A stretch of 64,000 nt of DNA, taken from contig JADLHZ010000012.1 in NCBI GenBank assembly GCA_020848545.1, forward strand, positions 186,001 through 250,000, given 5' to 3'. Both the position numbers and the translations under genes were made by a program. The notes under the pieces are model-generated. The model saw only the letters and a list, made by a program, of their open reading frames with translations. It ran no database searches and was not told the origin of the DNA. This DNA is from Deltaproteobacteria bacterium (lineage in GTDB: Bacteria; Myxococcota; JADLHZ01). Below are positions 55,895 through 64,000 of the stretch, piece after piece; within the stretch, counting starts at the first letter, position 1; the number at the start of each line of letters is the position of its first letter.

Positions 55895-58800
55895 ATGTTA
55901 CGTCCTCTTCGCCTGCTCATGGGCGCGGCGCTGCTCCTGTCGTTCGCGCACTGTAAACGTCAACCGACCGCCGCTGCCGGCGGCACCATCGTCCTCTCCA
56001 TCGACTCATCGCGGCCGATCGATCGCATCGCGCTGAAGGCGATCGACAAGGACGGCAACAGCGCCGAGTTCAGCTTCGAGACCGGCGGCCGCGACCTCAC
56101 GAAGGAGCCCGCGACCGGCGAAGTCGTCCCGGGGCCATCGATCAAGACCGGGCCGGTGTCGTTCATCGGCTTCGGCTTCGCGCAGACGAGCGTCACCGCC
56201 GTCGTCTCGGGCCGCGCCGACGCCGAGTTCCTCGCCGGGCAAAGAACCAACGTGCGCCTCAGCCTGCAGGGCGATCGCATCGACGTCGATCAAGACGGCC
56301 ACATCAAGCAGGAAGACTGCAACGACAACAACTCCGCGCAGAACCCGTTCCTCGCCGAGAAGTGCAACAACAACATCGACGACAACTGCGACGGCTCGGT
56401 CGACGAGCGCTGTCCGGATTGCACGCCCGGCCAAACGCGCAACTGCTACACGGCGCTCGATCAAGCATCGCGCAGCATCGGCGAGTGCCGCGACGGCGTG
56501 CAGAGCTGCGTCAACGGGGCATGGAGCACGTGCGCGGGCTCGGTCACGCCGAACGTGCAGCTCTGTAACGGCAAGGACGAGAACTGCGATCGCTCGATCG
56601 ACGAGGGCTGCCCGTGCCTCGCCGGCTCGCAGCGCTTCTGCTTCGGCAAGCAAGTGACGACACCCGGCGCCGCCGCGACCACGCTGACCAACGTGTTCGG
56701 CGAGTGCGTGGCGGGAACGCAGCGCTGCATCGGCACCTCGTGGGGCAAGTGCGAAGGCGCGACCTACGCGGTCACCGAGACCTGCGACGGCAAAGACAAC
56801 GACTGCGACGGCGTCTTCGACAACGGCTTCGACGTCGACGGCGACGACTTCACGACTTGCGGCACGTACACGACGAAGAACGGCACGAAGTGCACGCACA
56901 CGAACAACGGCGGCACCTCGCCGACGATGATCGACTGCGACGACGGCAACGCCGCGCGCCATCCGTGCAAGGTGGAGACGTGCGGCGACGGCAACGTGGA
57001 CGACAACTGCGACGGCGCCGCGAACGAGTGTCAGGTGGCGACCGGCAACTGTGGTCCGCAAGGCTTCGTCGCCGGCTATGTCACCGACACGGCCGGCCGC
57101 TTGATGGCCGAGTGCCGATCGCTCGATCTCAACTACGGCACGCAGTGCGACACCGCGACGGCGCAGTGCAAGACCGCAGACGCGCAATGCACCGGCGTCA
57201 CCGGACCTGCGGGCACGAACGTCGTCGGCACACGACCGACCTGCTTCGAGCCCGGCGGCTGTGTCGCGGGGCAGAAGTCGGCGCCGACCACCGGTGCGCC
57301 CGTCGTCACCGGCGATCCGTACAACGACTGCGGCGGGGTCGCGTGCGACGCGGGAACGCGCGTGTTCGCGAACTTCGCGACGACGGGCGGCAACTTCTTC
57401 GAAGCCGGCACAGGCTGGTTCCGCAACGCGGGCATGAGCCGCTACGAATGCCGCGCCATGCCGGACGTCGCAGCGAACGAAACCGAGTGCAACGGCAGCG
57501 GGAGCTGCAAGGGCGCGTCGCCCGTGGGCATCATCACCGAGTGCCGCGGCGACGATCCGGCGGCAACGATTTCGACCGCGGTCGGCACGGTCCTCTCGGG
57601 TGTCTCGGGCGCGGTCGTCCCGACGGGCTGCAAGGTTCCCTTGGCTGGGTCGTGCAAGACCACCGCTGGCGGCACCGTCACCCTGCCGGGCGTCGCCAAC
57701 GTACCCGACGGTAATCCGGATCCGCTCTCGCGGTGCTCCGGCAGCTCGGCAGCTTGCGACGGCGCCGTCACCCACACTTGGGGCGGCGCTGACAACGATT
57801 GCTCGTGGGTCACCACGCCGCCGCCGGCGATCAACAACTGCGTCGGCGGCAATTGCGACATGACGATCTCAGTCGCGATCTGCGCGCCGAGTGGTCCGAC
57901 AGGCGTGCAGACGACCACGTACACGGCGCTCGATCCGTCGTGCCGCATCATCGGCGCCTGCAACGCAACAATCACCGATGTCGTCACGCCATCGACGGAC
58001 CTCACCTTCAACGCCAACGGCGGCGTGCGCGCTGGAACCGGCGCCGCCGGCCCGCCCGGATGTCAGGGCGTCGGAACGACCTGCTACGACAGCGGCCAAG
58101 GCGGCGGCCAAGCGAACCCATCATGCGGCCAATGCGATCGGGCCGCGTATGCGTGCGGCCGCAATTGCATCACCTGTAACGGCGCCGCCGATTGCCGCCG
58201 CGGCTATCAAGCAAACGGAAACTTCGACGCGGTCTCGGCCGGCCAAGGCACGGCGCACGATTGCCTGTGCCCAATCTCGGGCCTCCCCGGAAACCTCACG
58301 GCTGGCTTCGCTTGCAACGGCACCTGCTGTGCTGCGAACCGCGCCTGCATCGACGGGGTGTGCCAAGGCTCGGCACCGAGCGGCAGTCTCATCGCTTGCG
58401 GCAACGGCGGCACGGGCAGCGAAGCGAACGCGACTTGCGATGGACGCACAGAGATCTGCAACGTCGACATCGTCAACCCGACGATCAACGGTGGCGAGAC
58501 GGCGCGCGCACCGTTCAAGTGCCAACCGGCGAGCGGCAACGCGGCGTGCAACCAACGCATCTGTGCTGCCGGCCAGTATTGCAGCAACGTCACCAACTCG
58601 ATCTGCCAAGATTGCCAGACGAACGGCGACATCCCCTGCAATCACAACTGCTGCGACCCCGCCTCCGCCGAGGCTTGCACGAGCTTCACGAACTCGACTT
58701 GCTCGACTTGCGGCAGCGTGCAGCAAGCGTGTGGCACCGCGTGCTGCACCGGCACTGACCGCTGCGGCGCAGCGCCGAACTGCGTCACGTGCATGAACCA

Positions 58801-59719
58801 CGCGGCGTGTGGCCTCTCTGGAAGCGCGTGTACGTTCCCTGCCAAGTGCTACGCGACGGCGGCGACTGGAGCGTGCGCGAGCTACAACTGCACGGACGTG
58901 CCGAACTGCGGGTCGACGACGAACTGCGGCAACGGTTTCTCCGGCGACACCGCGTGCGGCGCGCTGCAGAAGTGCTGGGGCAACATCGCGTCGCCGGACT
59001 CGTGCGACGACTACAGCTGTCAAGCGTGCAACTCGGACAACCACTGCGGCCCCGGCAACGGTGCCGATAGCTGCACTTTCCCCGCGAAGTGCTATGCGAA
59101 CAGCTCGCCCGGTGCGTGCGCGAGCTACAACTGCACGAACGTCACCAATTGCGCGACGACGGCCAACTGCGGCGACGGCCACTCGGGCGACGCGGCCTGC
59201 AGCGGTGGAGCGCTCGGCAAGTGCTGGAGCAACATCGCGGTCGCCGATTCATGCGATGATCTCAGCTGCCAAATGTGCAACACGAACCTGCACTGCGGCG
59301 CGGGAAACGGCACGAGCGACGTATGCCCGAGCACGTCCAACGGAACGACGCGATGCAACGCGTTCCAAAACGCCGGCGCCGCGTGCGCCGATTGGCGATG
59401 CGACAGTTGCTCGGGCGACAACGGCAACACGACCTTCTGCGGAACGACCGGCGCTGTGTGCCCCATCGCCAACCACGTTTGTCAGACCGCCGTGACGACG
59501 ACGAAAGCGCAGTTCAACGCCACTCACGCGAATGCGTTGTGCGCGGACTACAGCTGCCAACTGAAGACCACGACCGGCGCTGCGGGTGCCCCCGGGGTGC
59601 ACCTCGGGCCAGGCAATGCGCCGCAGGCGACTTGCTGCGGGCGCAACTGCGTCGTGTGCCCAGTGAGCTGCAACTCGAACGGCACGGCCGGCGACTTCTC
59701 CGACGATTTCTGTAACTGA
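55895..59719 (+). CDS. Giant cysteine-rich MopE-like secreted protein
   Basis: 1274 residues from ATG 55895; the frame opens slightly earlier. MLRPLRLLMGAALLLSFAHC is the export signal. Beta-rich domain to about 140. Put_metal_bind (MopE-type) repeats at 145-320: CNNNIDDNCDGSVDERC, CNGKDENCDRSIDEGC, CDGKDNDCDGVFDNGFDVDGDDF, then CGDGNVDDNCDGAANEC. Residues about 330-700 are irregular. From about 760 a long series of CxxC-bearing units follows, including near-duplicates (GSACTFPAKCYATAATGACASYNC; DSCTFPAKCYANSSPGACASYNC). MopE in methanotrophs binds copper; metal binding here is inference. Confidence 0.8.
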   Translation: MLRPLRLLMGAALLLSFAHCKRQPTAAAGGTIVLSIDSSRPIDRIALKAIDKDGNSAEFSFETGGRDLTKEPATGEVVPGPSIKTGPVSFIGFGFAQTSVTAVVSGRADAEFLAGQRTNVRLSLQGDRIDVDQDGHIKQEDCNDNNSAQNPFLAEKCNNNIDDNCDGSVDERCPDCTPGQTRNCYTALDQASRSIGECRDGVQSCVNGAWSTCAGSVTPNVQLCNGKDENCDRSIDEGCPCLAGSQRFCFGKQVTTPGAAATTLTNVFGECVAGTQRCIGTSWGKCEGATYAVTETCDGKDNDCDGVFDNGFDVDGDDFTTCGTYTTKNGTKCTHTNNGGTSPTMIDCDDGNAARHPCKVETCGDGNVDDNCDGAANECQVATGNCGPQGFVAGYVTDTAGRLMAECRSLDLNYGTQCDTATAQCKTADAQCTGVTGPAGTNVVGTRPTCFEPGGCVAGQKSAPTTGAPVVTGDPYNDCGGVACDAGTRVFANFATTGGNFFEAGTGWFRNAGMSRYECRAMPDVAANETECNGSGSCKGASPVGIITECRGDDPAATISTAVGTVLSGVSGAVVPTGCKVPLAGSCKTTAGGTVTLPGVANVPDGNPDPLSRCSGSSAACDGAVTHTWGGADNDCSWVTTPPPAINNCVGGNCDMTISVAICAPSGPTGVQTTTYTALDPSCRIIGACNATITDVVTPSTDLTFNANGGVRAGTGAAGPPGCQGVGTTCYDSGQGGGQANPSCGQCDRAAYACGRNCITCNGAADCRRGYQANGNFDAVSAGQGTAHDCLCPISGLPGNLTAGFACNGTCCAANRACIDGVCQGSAPSGSLIACGNGGTGSEANATCDGRTEICNVDIVNPTINGGETARAPFKCQPASGNAACNQRICAAGQYCSNVTNSICQDCQTNGDIPCNHNCCDPASAEACTSFTNSTCSTCGSVQQACGTACCTGTDRCGAAPNCVTCMNHAACGLSGSACTFPAKCYATAATGACASYNCTDVPNCGSTTNCGNGFSGDTACGALQKCWGNIASPDSCDDYSCQACNSDNHCGPGNGADSCTFPAKCYANSSPGACASYNCTNVTNCATTANCGDGHSGDAACSGGALGKCWSNIAVADSCDDLSCQMCNTNLHCGAGNGTSDVCPSTSNGTTRCNAFQNAGAACADWRCDSCSGDNGNTTFCGTTGAVCPIANHVCQTAVTTTKAQFNATHANALCADYSCQLKTTTGAAGAPGVHLGPGNAPQATCCGRNCVVCPVSCNSNGTAGDFSDDFCN

Positions 59720-59735
59720 ATACGCGGAGGCGCCG

Positions 59736-61046
59736 CTACTTCATCACCCCGACGAGCCACAGCGTGAGCTCCGGCACGAACGAGATCAACATCAGCGCGC
59801 CGAGCATCACGATGATGAACGGGATCGCCGCCATCGTCACCTGCATCACGCTCTTCTTGAAGTAGCTCGCCGCCACGTAGAGGTTGATGCCGAAGGGCGG
59901 GTGCGCGAAGCCGATCTCCAAGTTGACGACGAAGATGATGCCCAAGTGGATCGGATCGAGATTGTACGGCGCGGCGCAGGCGATCGGCACGATCAACGGC
60001 GCGAAGATCACGAGCGCCGAGAAGATGTCCATGATCGAGCCGACGACCAAGAGCAGCAAGTTGATCGCGAGGATCATCCCGGTGCGCGTGTGGACGATGC
60101 TCTTCAGATGCTCGGTGGCGAGATCCGGGATCTGCTCGTCGACGATGTAGTTCGTGAACGCCATCGCCAAGAACAAGATGACGAGGATCGACGCCACCAA
60201 GGTGCCGGCGTCGACCATGATGCGCGGCAGATCGCGCACCTTGATCTCCTTGTGCACGAAGATCTCGACGATGAGCGCGTACATGACGGCGACCGCCGCC
60301 ACTTCGCTGACCGTCGCGATGCCGCCGTAGATGCCGACGAGCAGGATCACCGGCAACGCAATGGCGAAGGCGCCCTCGCGAAGCGACTTCTTCACCTCCG
60401 CGAACGCGAACTTCTCGCGCGGGATCTTCGCGCGCTTGCCGTAGATGACCGCGTAGAGCATCAGCGCGAGCACGCAGACGATGCCGGGCACGATGCCGCC
60501 GATGAAGAGATCGCGGATGTCGGCGCGGATGCCGGGCTGTACGCCGGCCATGACGCCGTAGATGATCAACGGCAACGACGGCGGCACCAAGATGCCGATC
60601 GCGCCGCAGGACGTGATGAGGCCGAGCGAGAAGCTCTCCTTGTAGCCCTGGCGACTCAAGCCCGTGAACAAGATGCCGCCGATCGCGATGATCGTGACGG
60701 CCGACGATCCGCTCAACGCCGCGAACACCGTCGACGCAAGGATCATCGCGAGCGCGAGACCGCCCGGGAGCCAGCCGACCAACGCGCGCGCGATGTTCAC
60801 CAAGCGCCGCGAGGTGCCGCCCGCGGTCATGATGCTGCCGGCCAAGGTGAAGAACGGCAGCGACACCAAGATCGCCGCCTCTTTGATCTTCCACATGCCG
60901 GTCATCACCGGGATGCCAGCCGCGAGCACGCCTTCGCCGCCCGCGAGGGTGAAGAAGCCGAGCGTCATCAGCGCGATCGCCAAGAACAGCGGCAGACCGA
61001 AGCTGGCGGCGGCGAAGAACGAAAGGACGATCGCTAAAGCGCTCAC
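59736..61046 (-). CDS. dctM: TRAP transporter large permease
   Basis: 436 residues from GTG 61046 (GTGA overlaps the dctQ stop). 12 or so membrane helices. DctM signatures: FTLAGSIMTAGG, SGSSAVTIIAIGGILFTGLSRQGY, LITSCGAIGILVPPSLPLIIYG, and IFAPLIVPIACAAPYNLDPIHLGIIFVVNLEIGFAHPPFGINLYVAA. Last gene of the tatT-dctP-dctQ-dctM operon. Confidence 0.93.
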   Translation of the reverse strand: MSALAIVLSFFAAASFGLPLFLAIALMTLGFFTLAGGEGVLAAGIPVMTGMWKIKEAAILVSLPFFTLAGSIMTAGGTSRRLVNIARALVGWLPGGLALAMILASTVFAALSGSSAVTIIAIGGILFTGLSRQGYKESFSLGLITSCGAIGILVPPSLPLIIYGVMAGVQPGIRADIRDLFIGGIVPGIVCVLALMLYAVIYGKRAKIPREKFAFAEVKKSLREGAFAIALPVILLVGIYGGIATVSEVAAVAVMYALIVEIFVHKEIKVRDLPRIMVDAGTLVASILVILFLAMAFTNYIVDEQIPDLATEHLKSIVHTRTGMILAINLLLLVVGSIMDIFSALVIFAPLIVPIACAAPYNLDPIHLGIIFVVNLEIGFAHPPFGINLYVAASYFKKSVMQVTMAAIPFIIVMLGALMLISFVPELTLWLVGVMK

Positions 61047-61609
61047 TGCGGCGCACCGCCGGCCGGCATGCTCGTCACGCCGTGCGCCGCCGCGCTCTGG
61101 TCGACGAGGTGCGAATAGTCGCCGGTCGCGAGCGCTCGGCCGTCGAGCAACGCGTTCAGCACGAAGTGAAGCGCGCAAAGCACGAAGCCTGCCGGCACCA
61201 CGGCTTGCAGCCACCAGTCGGGCACCTTCAGCGCCAACGAGATGGGATCATCGAACTCCATGTTCGCCTTCACCCAATGTCCGCCGGCGATGGCGAGCGC
61301 GGTCGAGAGCGCGGCGCCGAGCAGCGACGTCAGCATCGACACGACGGCGCGCGGCGCGTTCTTCAAGAGCTTCGACATGAGGTCCATCGAGATGTGCCGG
61401 CGCGTCGCCGTGGCCAGCGCGGCGCCCGCGAAGGTCGAGACGATCATCAACGCAAGCACGAGCGGCGTCACCCAGGGCACGTCGATGCCGAGCGGCCGCG
61501 CGCCGATGGCGACGGCGACGGCGACGAGCATGCCGAGCAAGGCCGCGAGCATCACCGCCTTCTCGAACGCCATCAGAACGGCGCTCACCCGATCGATGAC
61601 GCGCTTCAT
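61043..61609 (-). CDS. dctQ: TRAP transporter small permease
   Basis: 188 residues, four predicted membrane helices. RRHISMDLMSKLL after helix 2 is typical of DctQ (R-x-H-I). ATGA overlap with dctP and GTGA overlap with dctM. A 30-residue polar tail is longer than usual. Confidence 0.88.
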   Translation of the reverse strand: MKRVIDRVSAVLMAFEKAVMLAALLGMLVAVAVAIGARPLGIDVPWVTPLVLALMIVSTFAGAALATATRRHISMDLMSKLLKNAPRAVVSMLTSLLGAALSTALAIAGGHWVKANMEFDDPISLALKVPDWWLQAVVPAGFVLCALHFVLNALLDGRALATGDYSHLVDQSAAAHGVTSMPAGGAPQ

Positions 61610-62601
61610 TTCTTACCTGCGCGAAAGTCCTTCAGCGCCTTCTGCACGCGGTCGTACCACTCGCGCGGAAAGGCGTTCTTGGCGATCAGCGCGTCGGCGA
61701 CGCCGGCGGTCTTCTTGCGCAGCTCTCCGCGCTCGGCGGCCGTCAGCTTGTTGATCTCGATCTTGCGCTCTTTGAAGCCGCGAAACAGCTCTTCGTCGAG
61801 GCCGCGCACGTTGATTCGCGCTGACTTCTGCAGCGTGTCCTTCATCGCGAGCATCATCTGCTTCTGCTCGTCCGGCAGCTTCTGCCAAAACTTCATGTCG
61901 AACACGACCGCCGCCGGCTGATAGGTGTGGTTCGAGTCGGTCCAGTACTTCGTCTGCGTGAACCACTGCGCGCCGGTCGCAAAGATCGGCGTGGTCATGA
62001 ACGCGTTCAGGAGGCCGGTCTGCAGCGCGGACAGCACCTCCGGCACAGCGAGCACCTGCGCCGTCGCGCCGAACGCCTTCACCGTCTCGATGCTGACGTC
62101 GGACTCTTGCGCGTACATCTTGAGCCCCTCGAAGTCCTTCGGCGTCTTCAGCACGCGCACCGAGTTGCCAAAATCGATCCAGCCGTTCTCCGCCCAACAG
62201 AACAAGAAGAGGCCCTTCTTCTCCATCGCCTGGGTGAGCTCGGTGAGCAGCACTTTGTCCATGACGTAGTCGCTCTCGGCGTTGTCATCGAACAGGAACG
62301 GGAGCTCTAGGAGCTGCAGCTCCGGCACGACCGCTGCCATGCCGCCCGTGGAGAAGCCGCCGCCGGTCAGCTGGCCGAAGCGCATCTTCTGCAGCATCGC
62401 GCGCTCGTCGCCTTGCTTGCCGTCGAGGTAGATCTTCACCTTCACCTTGCCGCCGGACTTCTCTTCGACCTGCTTCTTGAAGTCTTGCAGCAGCTTCGAC
62501 CACGGCGTGTTGTCGGGCGCGAGCGTGCCGAACTTCAACGCGTCCTGCGCGAACGCCGGCACGCAGACGAGCGACAGCGCCAGAAAGACGAGCGCTCTCA
62601 T
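61606..62601 (-). CDS. dctP: TRAP transporter substrate-binding protein
   Basis: 331 residues from ATG 62601. Signal MRALVFLALSLVCVPAFAQ. FGTLAPDNTPWSKLLQDFKKQVEEKSGGKVKVKIYLDGKQGDERAMLQKMRFGQLTGG and NSVRVLKTPKDFEGLKMY are DctP-like (TRAP-TAXI not matched). Conserved Arg in VRVLKTP, likely carboxylate contact. Substrate unknown. Overlaps tatT and dctQ by ATGA. Confidence 0.92.
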   Translation of the reverse strand: MRALVFLALSLVCVPAFAQDALKFGTLAPDNTPWSKLLQDFKKQVEEKSGGKVKVKIYLDGKQGDERAMLQKMRFGQLTGGGFSTGGMAAVVPELQLLELPFLFDDNAESDYVMDKVLLTELTQAMEKKGLFLFCWAENGWIDFGNSVRVLKTPKDFEGLKMYAQESDVSIETVKAFGATAQVLAVPEVLSALQTGLLNAFMTTPIFATGAQWFTQTKYWTDSNHTYQPAAVVFDMKFWQKLPDEQKQMMLAMKDTLQKSARINVRGLDEELFRGFKERKIEINKLTAAERGELRKKTAGVADALIAKNAFPREWYDRVQKALKDFRAGKK

Positions 62602-63467
62602 TCGAAAAACTCCTTCGTCTTCGTCATCAGCTCTTTCGCCTCGGTGCGCGCCAGGTTGTTCACCAGGCGCACGATCGATCCCGGGGGATCCTCCGGCGCG
62701 TCGATCGCTTTTTGCAGCAGCGACGTGAACATCGCCTGATCCTCGGCGTCTTTGGCGTAGTAGCGCGCTTGCGTCACGTTGTGCGCCGGCATGCACTCGG
62801 GCGAGAGGGACATCGCGTGCTCGTAAGCGGCGACGGCCTTCTTCGGATCGCGGCCGGCAAAGCCCGGGATGACCACCCAGTAGCCCATGAAGAAGCGATC
62901 GGCGCCGCCGCAGTGCGACTTCGGCGCGACTTCGTTCGTGCGATCGAGCAAGGCCTTCACCTTCGGGATGTCGATCGCGGCGCGGATGATGCCGTAGAGC
63001 TCGCCCCACTTCGCCCAGTTCAGGCCGGTCCACAGCATCGCCAGCGCGTCTTGCTCGCCGAGCAACGCGGTTTGCTTCGCCATGTCGTTGTCCTTCTCGT
63101 ACGCGGCGCGGAAGGTCGGGTTCTGCCCGAGCGCGCGCAGCCCGTACTCGCGGCCCTTGAGCCACGTGGCGAGCCGGGCGTCTTTGTCATTCTCCGTCAG
63201 CACGTCATTGCCGTGCATGAAGCGCAGCATCGCCGCGTTGACGAGCGCCTCTTTGTGATCGGGCGCGAGCGCGAGCACGTCCTCGTAGAGCTTCAACGTG
63301 GGCGCAATATCCTCACGCTTCGTCGCGGCCGCGAGCGCAGCGTTCGCTTTGTCCATCAAGAGCTGCACCTGCGCGAGATCGCCGTGGGTCGCCTGCGACG
63401 AAGGCAGATCGGGGCCCGCCGCGCAGGCCACGAAGAACAAGGCAACGAGCACAAGCAACGATTTCAT
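62598..63467 (-). CDS. tatT: TatT-type TPR lipoprotein of the TRAP system
   Basis: 289 residues from ATG 63467 (MKSLLVLVALFFVACA; lipobox FVAC). TPR-like helices throughout (APTLKLYEDVLALAPDHKEALVNAAMLRFMHGND, GRDPKKAVAAYEHAMSLSPECMPAHN). Matches the TRAP-associated T component family (TatT), which forms a periplasmic trimer with DctP. An upstream ATG 63485 would overlap the ptsI stop (ATGA). First gene of the TRAP operon. Confidence 0.87.
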   Translation of the reverse strand: MKSLLVLVALFFVACAAGPDLPSSQATHGDLAQVQLLMDKANAALAAATKREDIAPTLKLYEDVLALAPDHKEALVNAAMLRFMHGNDVLTENDKDARLATWLKGREYGLRALGQNPTFRAAYEKDNDMAKQTALLGEQDALAMLWTGLNWAKWGELYGIIRAAIDIPKVKALLDRTNEVAPKSHCGGADRFFMGYWVVIPGFAGRDPKKAVAAYEHAMSLSPECMPAHNVTQARYYAKDAEDQAMFTSLLQKAIDAPEDPPGSIVRLVNNLARTEAKELMTKTKEFFE

Positions 63468-63481
63468 TCGGAGCAATCCTC

Positions 63482-64000
63482 TCATCCGTCGAGCTCGGGG
63501 TGGTGCACCTTCAGGTACGCGCGCAAACGCTCTTCGACCTCGAGCGGCGAACAAGTCATCAGCAACTCATCGACGAGCCGGCGGCAGTCGGTGAACGAGC
63601 TGTCACGGACGATCTTCTTCACCCACGGGATCGCCGTCGCGTTCATCGACAGCTCGGTGATGCCGAGGCCGAGCAGCACCGGCGTGTGGATGGCTTCGGC
63701 CGCCATCTCGCCGCACACGCAGACCGAGATGCCTGCGTGCGACGCCGCTTCGGTCGTCTGGGCGATGAGCCGCAGGATCGCCGGGTGCAGCGGCCGATAC
63801 ATGTGGGCGACGTGCTCGTTGCCACGATCGATCGCCAGCGAGTATTGAATGAGATCGTTAGTGCCGATGGCGAAGAAGTCGACCTCTTTGGCGAGCAAGT
63901 CCGAGACGATCGCCGCCGCCGGGGTCTCGACCATGATCCCGACCGGCACGTCGGCCGAGTGTTCGATCCCTTCGGCACGCAGCGTCTGGATCTCGGCGCG
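63482..64000 (-). CDS. ptsI: Phosphoenolpyruvate-protein phosphotransferase, C-terminal part (runs off right edge)
   Basis: About 172 codons visible. PVGIMVETPAAAIVSDLLAKEVDFFAIGTNDLIQYSLAIDRGNEHVAHMYRPLHPAILRLI and the catalytic-acid motif CVCGEMA match the C-terminal PEP-binding barrel of Enzyme I of the PTS. The upstream frame is open to the edge (AEIQTLRAEGIEHSADV). Ends 14 nt before tatT ATG 63467. Confidence 0.88.
   Translation of the reverse strand, partial: RAEIQTLRAEGIEHSADVPVGIMVETPAAAIVSDLLAKEVDFFAIGTNDLIQYSLAIDRGNEHVAHMYRPLHPAILRLIAQTTEAASHAGISVCVCGEMAAEAIHTPVLLGLGITELSMNATAIPWVKKIVRDSSFTDCRRLVDELLMTCSPLEVEERLRAYLKVHHPELDG

Overview
The window is a GC-rich, gene-dense chromosomal segment of a Gram-negative bacterium. 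Several traits suggest a myxobacterium-like lineage (Myxococcota, formerly Deltaproteobacteria): very large cysteine-rich secreted proteins including a MopE-type one, a Ser/Thr kinase with a PEGA-like tail, a zinc-ribbon/GYF/TPR protein, two sigma-54 activators, a pilMNOPQ cluster, a parAB-bactofilin locus, and many lipoproteins. This is inference from gene content; no rRNA or tRNA gene is visible to test it.

Region 1 (1-19 kb): single housekeeping genes (gltX, gmk, aroC, rsmB, thiC) mixed with lineage-specific proteins (cysteine-rich beta-helix protein, DUF2804, an LNS2/lipin-type HAD lipoprotein, an MBL hydrolase, DUF4412, and a zinc-ribbon/TPR protein). This part is peppered with about 25 copies of a 13-nt odd palindrome, GGTGTC(T/A)GACACC, and its GGTGTCTGGCACC variant. 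The copies lie between genes and in frame inside genes. They supply the gmk and rsmB start codons and the thiC stop codon. They stop abruptly near 18.7 kb.

Region 2 (19-42 kb, almost all on the minus strand): an NCS1 permease beside thiC, a zinc-finger protein coupled to a 737-residue unknown, hslO, a GNAT, ssb, an orphan NtrC-like regulator, HupE/RDD/RsmE, a fused aroK-aroB, and the type IV pilus operon pilM-N-O-P-Q headed by a small helix-turn-helix gene with a good promoter. A Ser/Thr kinase reads the other way from the same spacer. Small lipoprotein-like ORFs follow, then an activator with a GAFTDA loop.

Region 3 (42-64 kb): a REC-GAF-HD-GYP protein, an M23 peptidase, and a 605-residue unknown flanked by another odd palindrome. 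Next is an NAD salvage operon (pncB-prs-nrtR-pncA-nadE), with a GT-N7-AC palindrome at its head over a probable leaderless promoter and a divergent metallophosphoesterase. Then come parA-parB-bactofilin, a MopE-like giant, a TRAP transporter operon (tatT-dctP-dctQ-dctM) with every junction overlapping, and the 3' end of ptsI.

No complete, obviously new multi-gene system stands out. The best leads are the dispersed palindrome family of the first 19 kb and the NrtR-type control region of the NAD operon with its divergent phosphatase.
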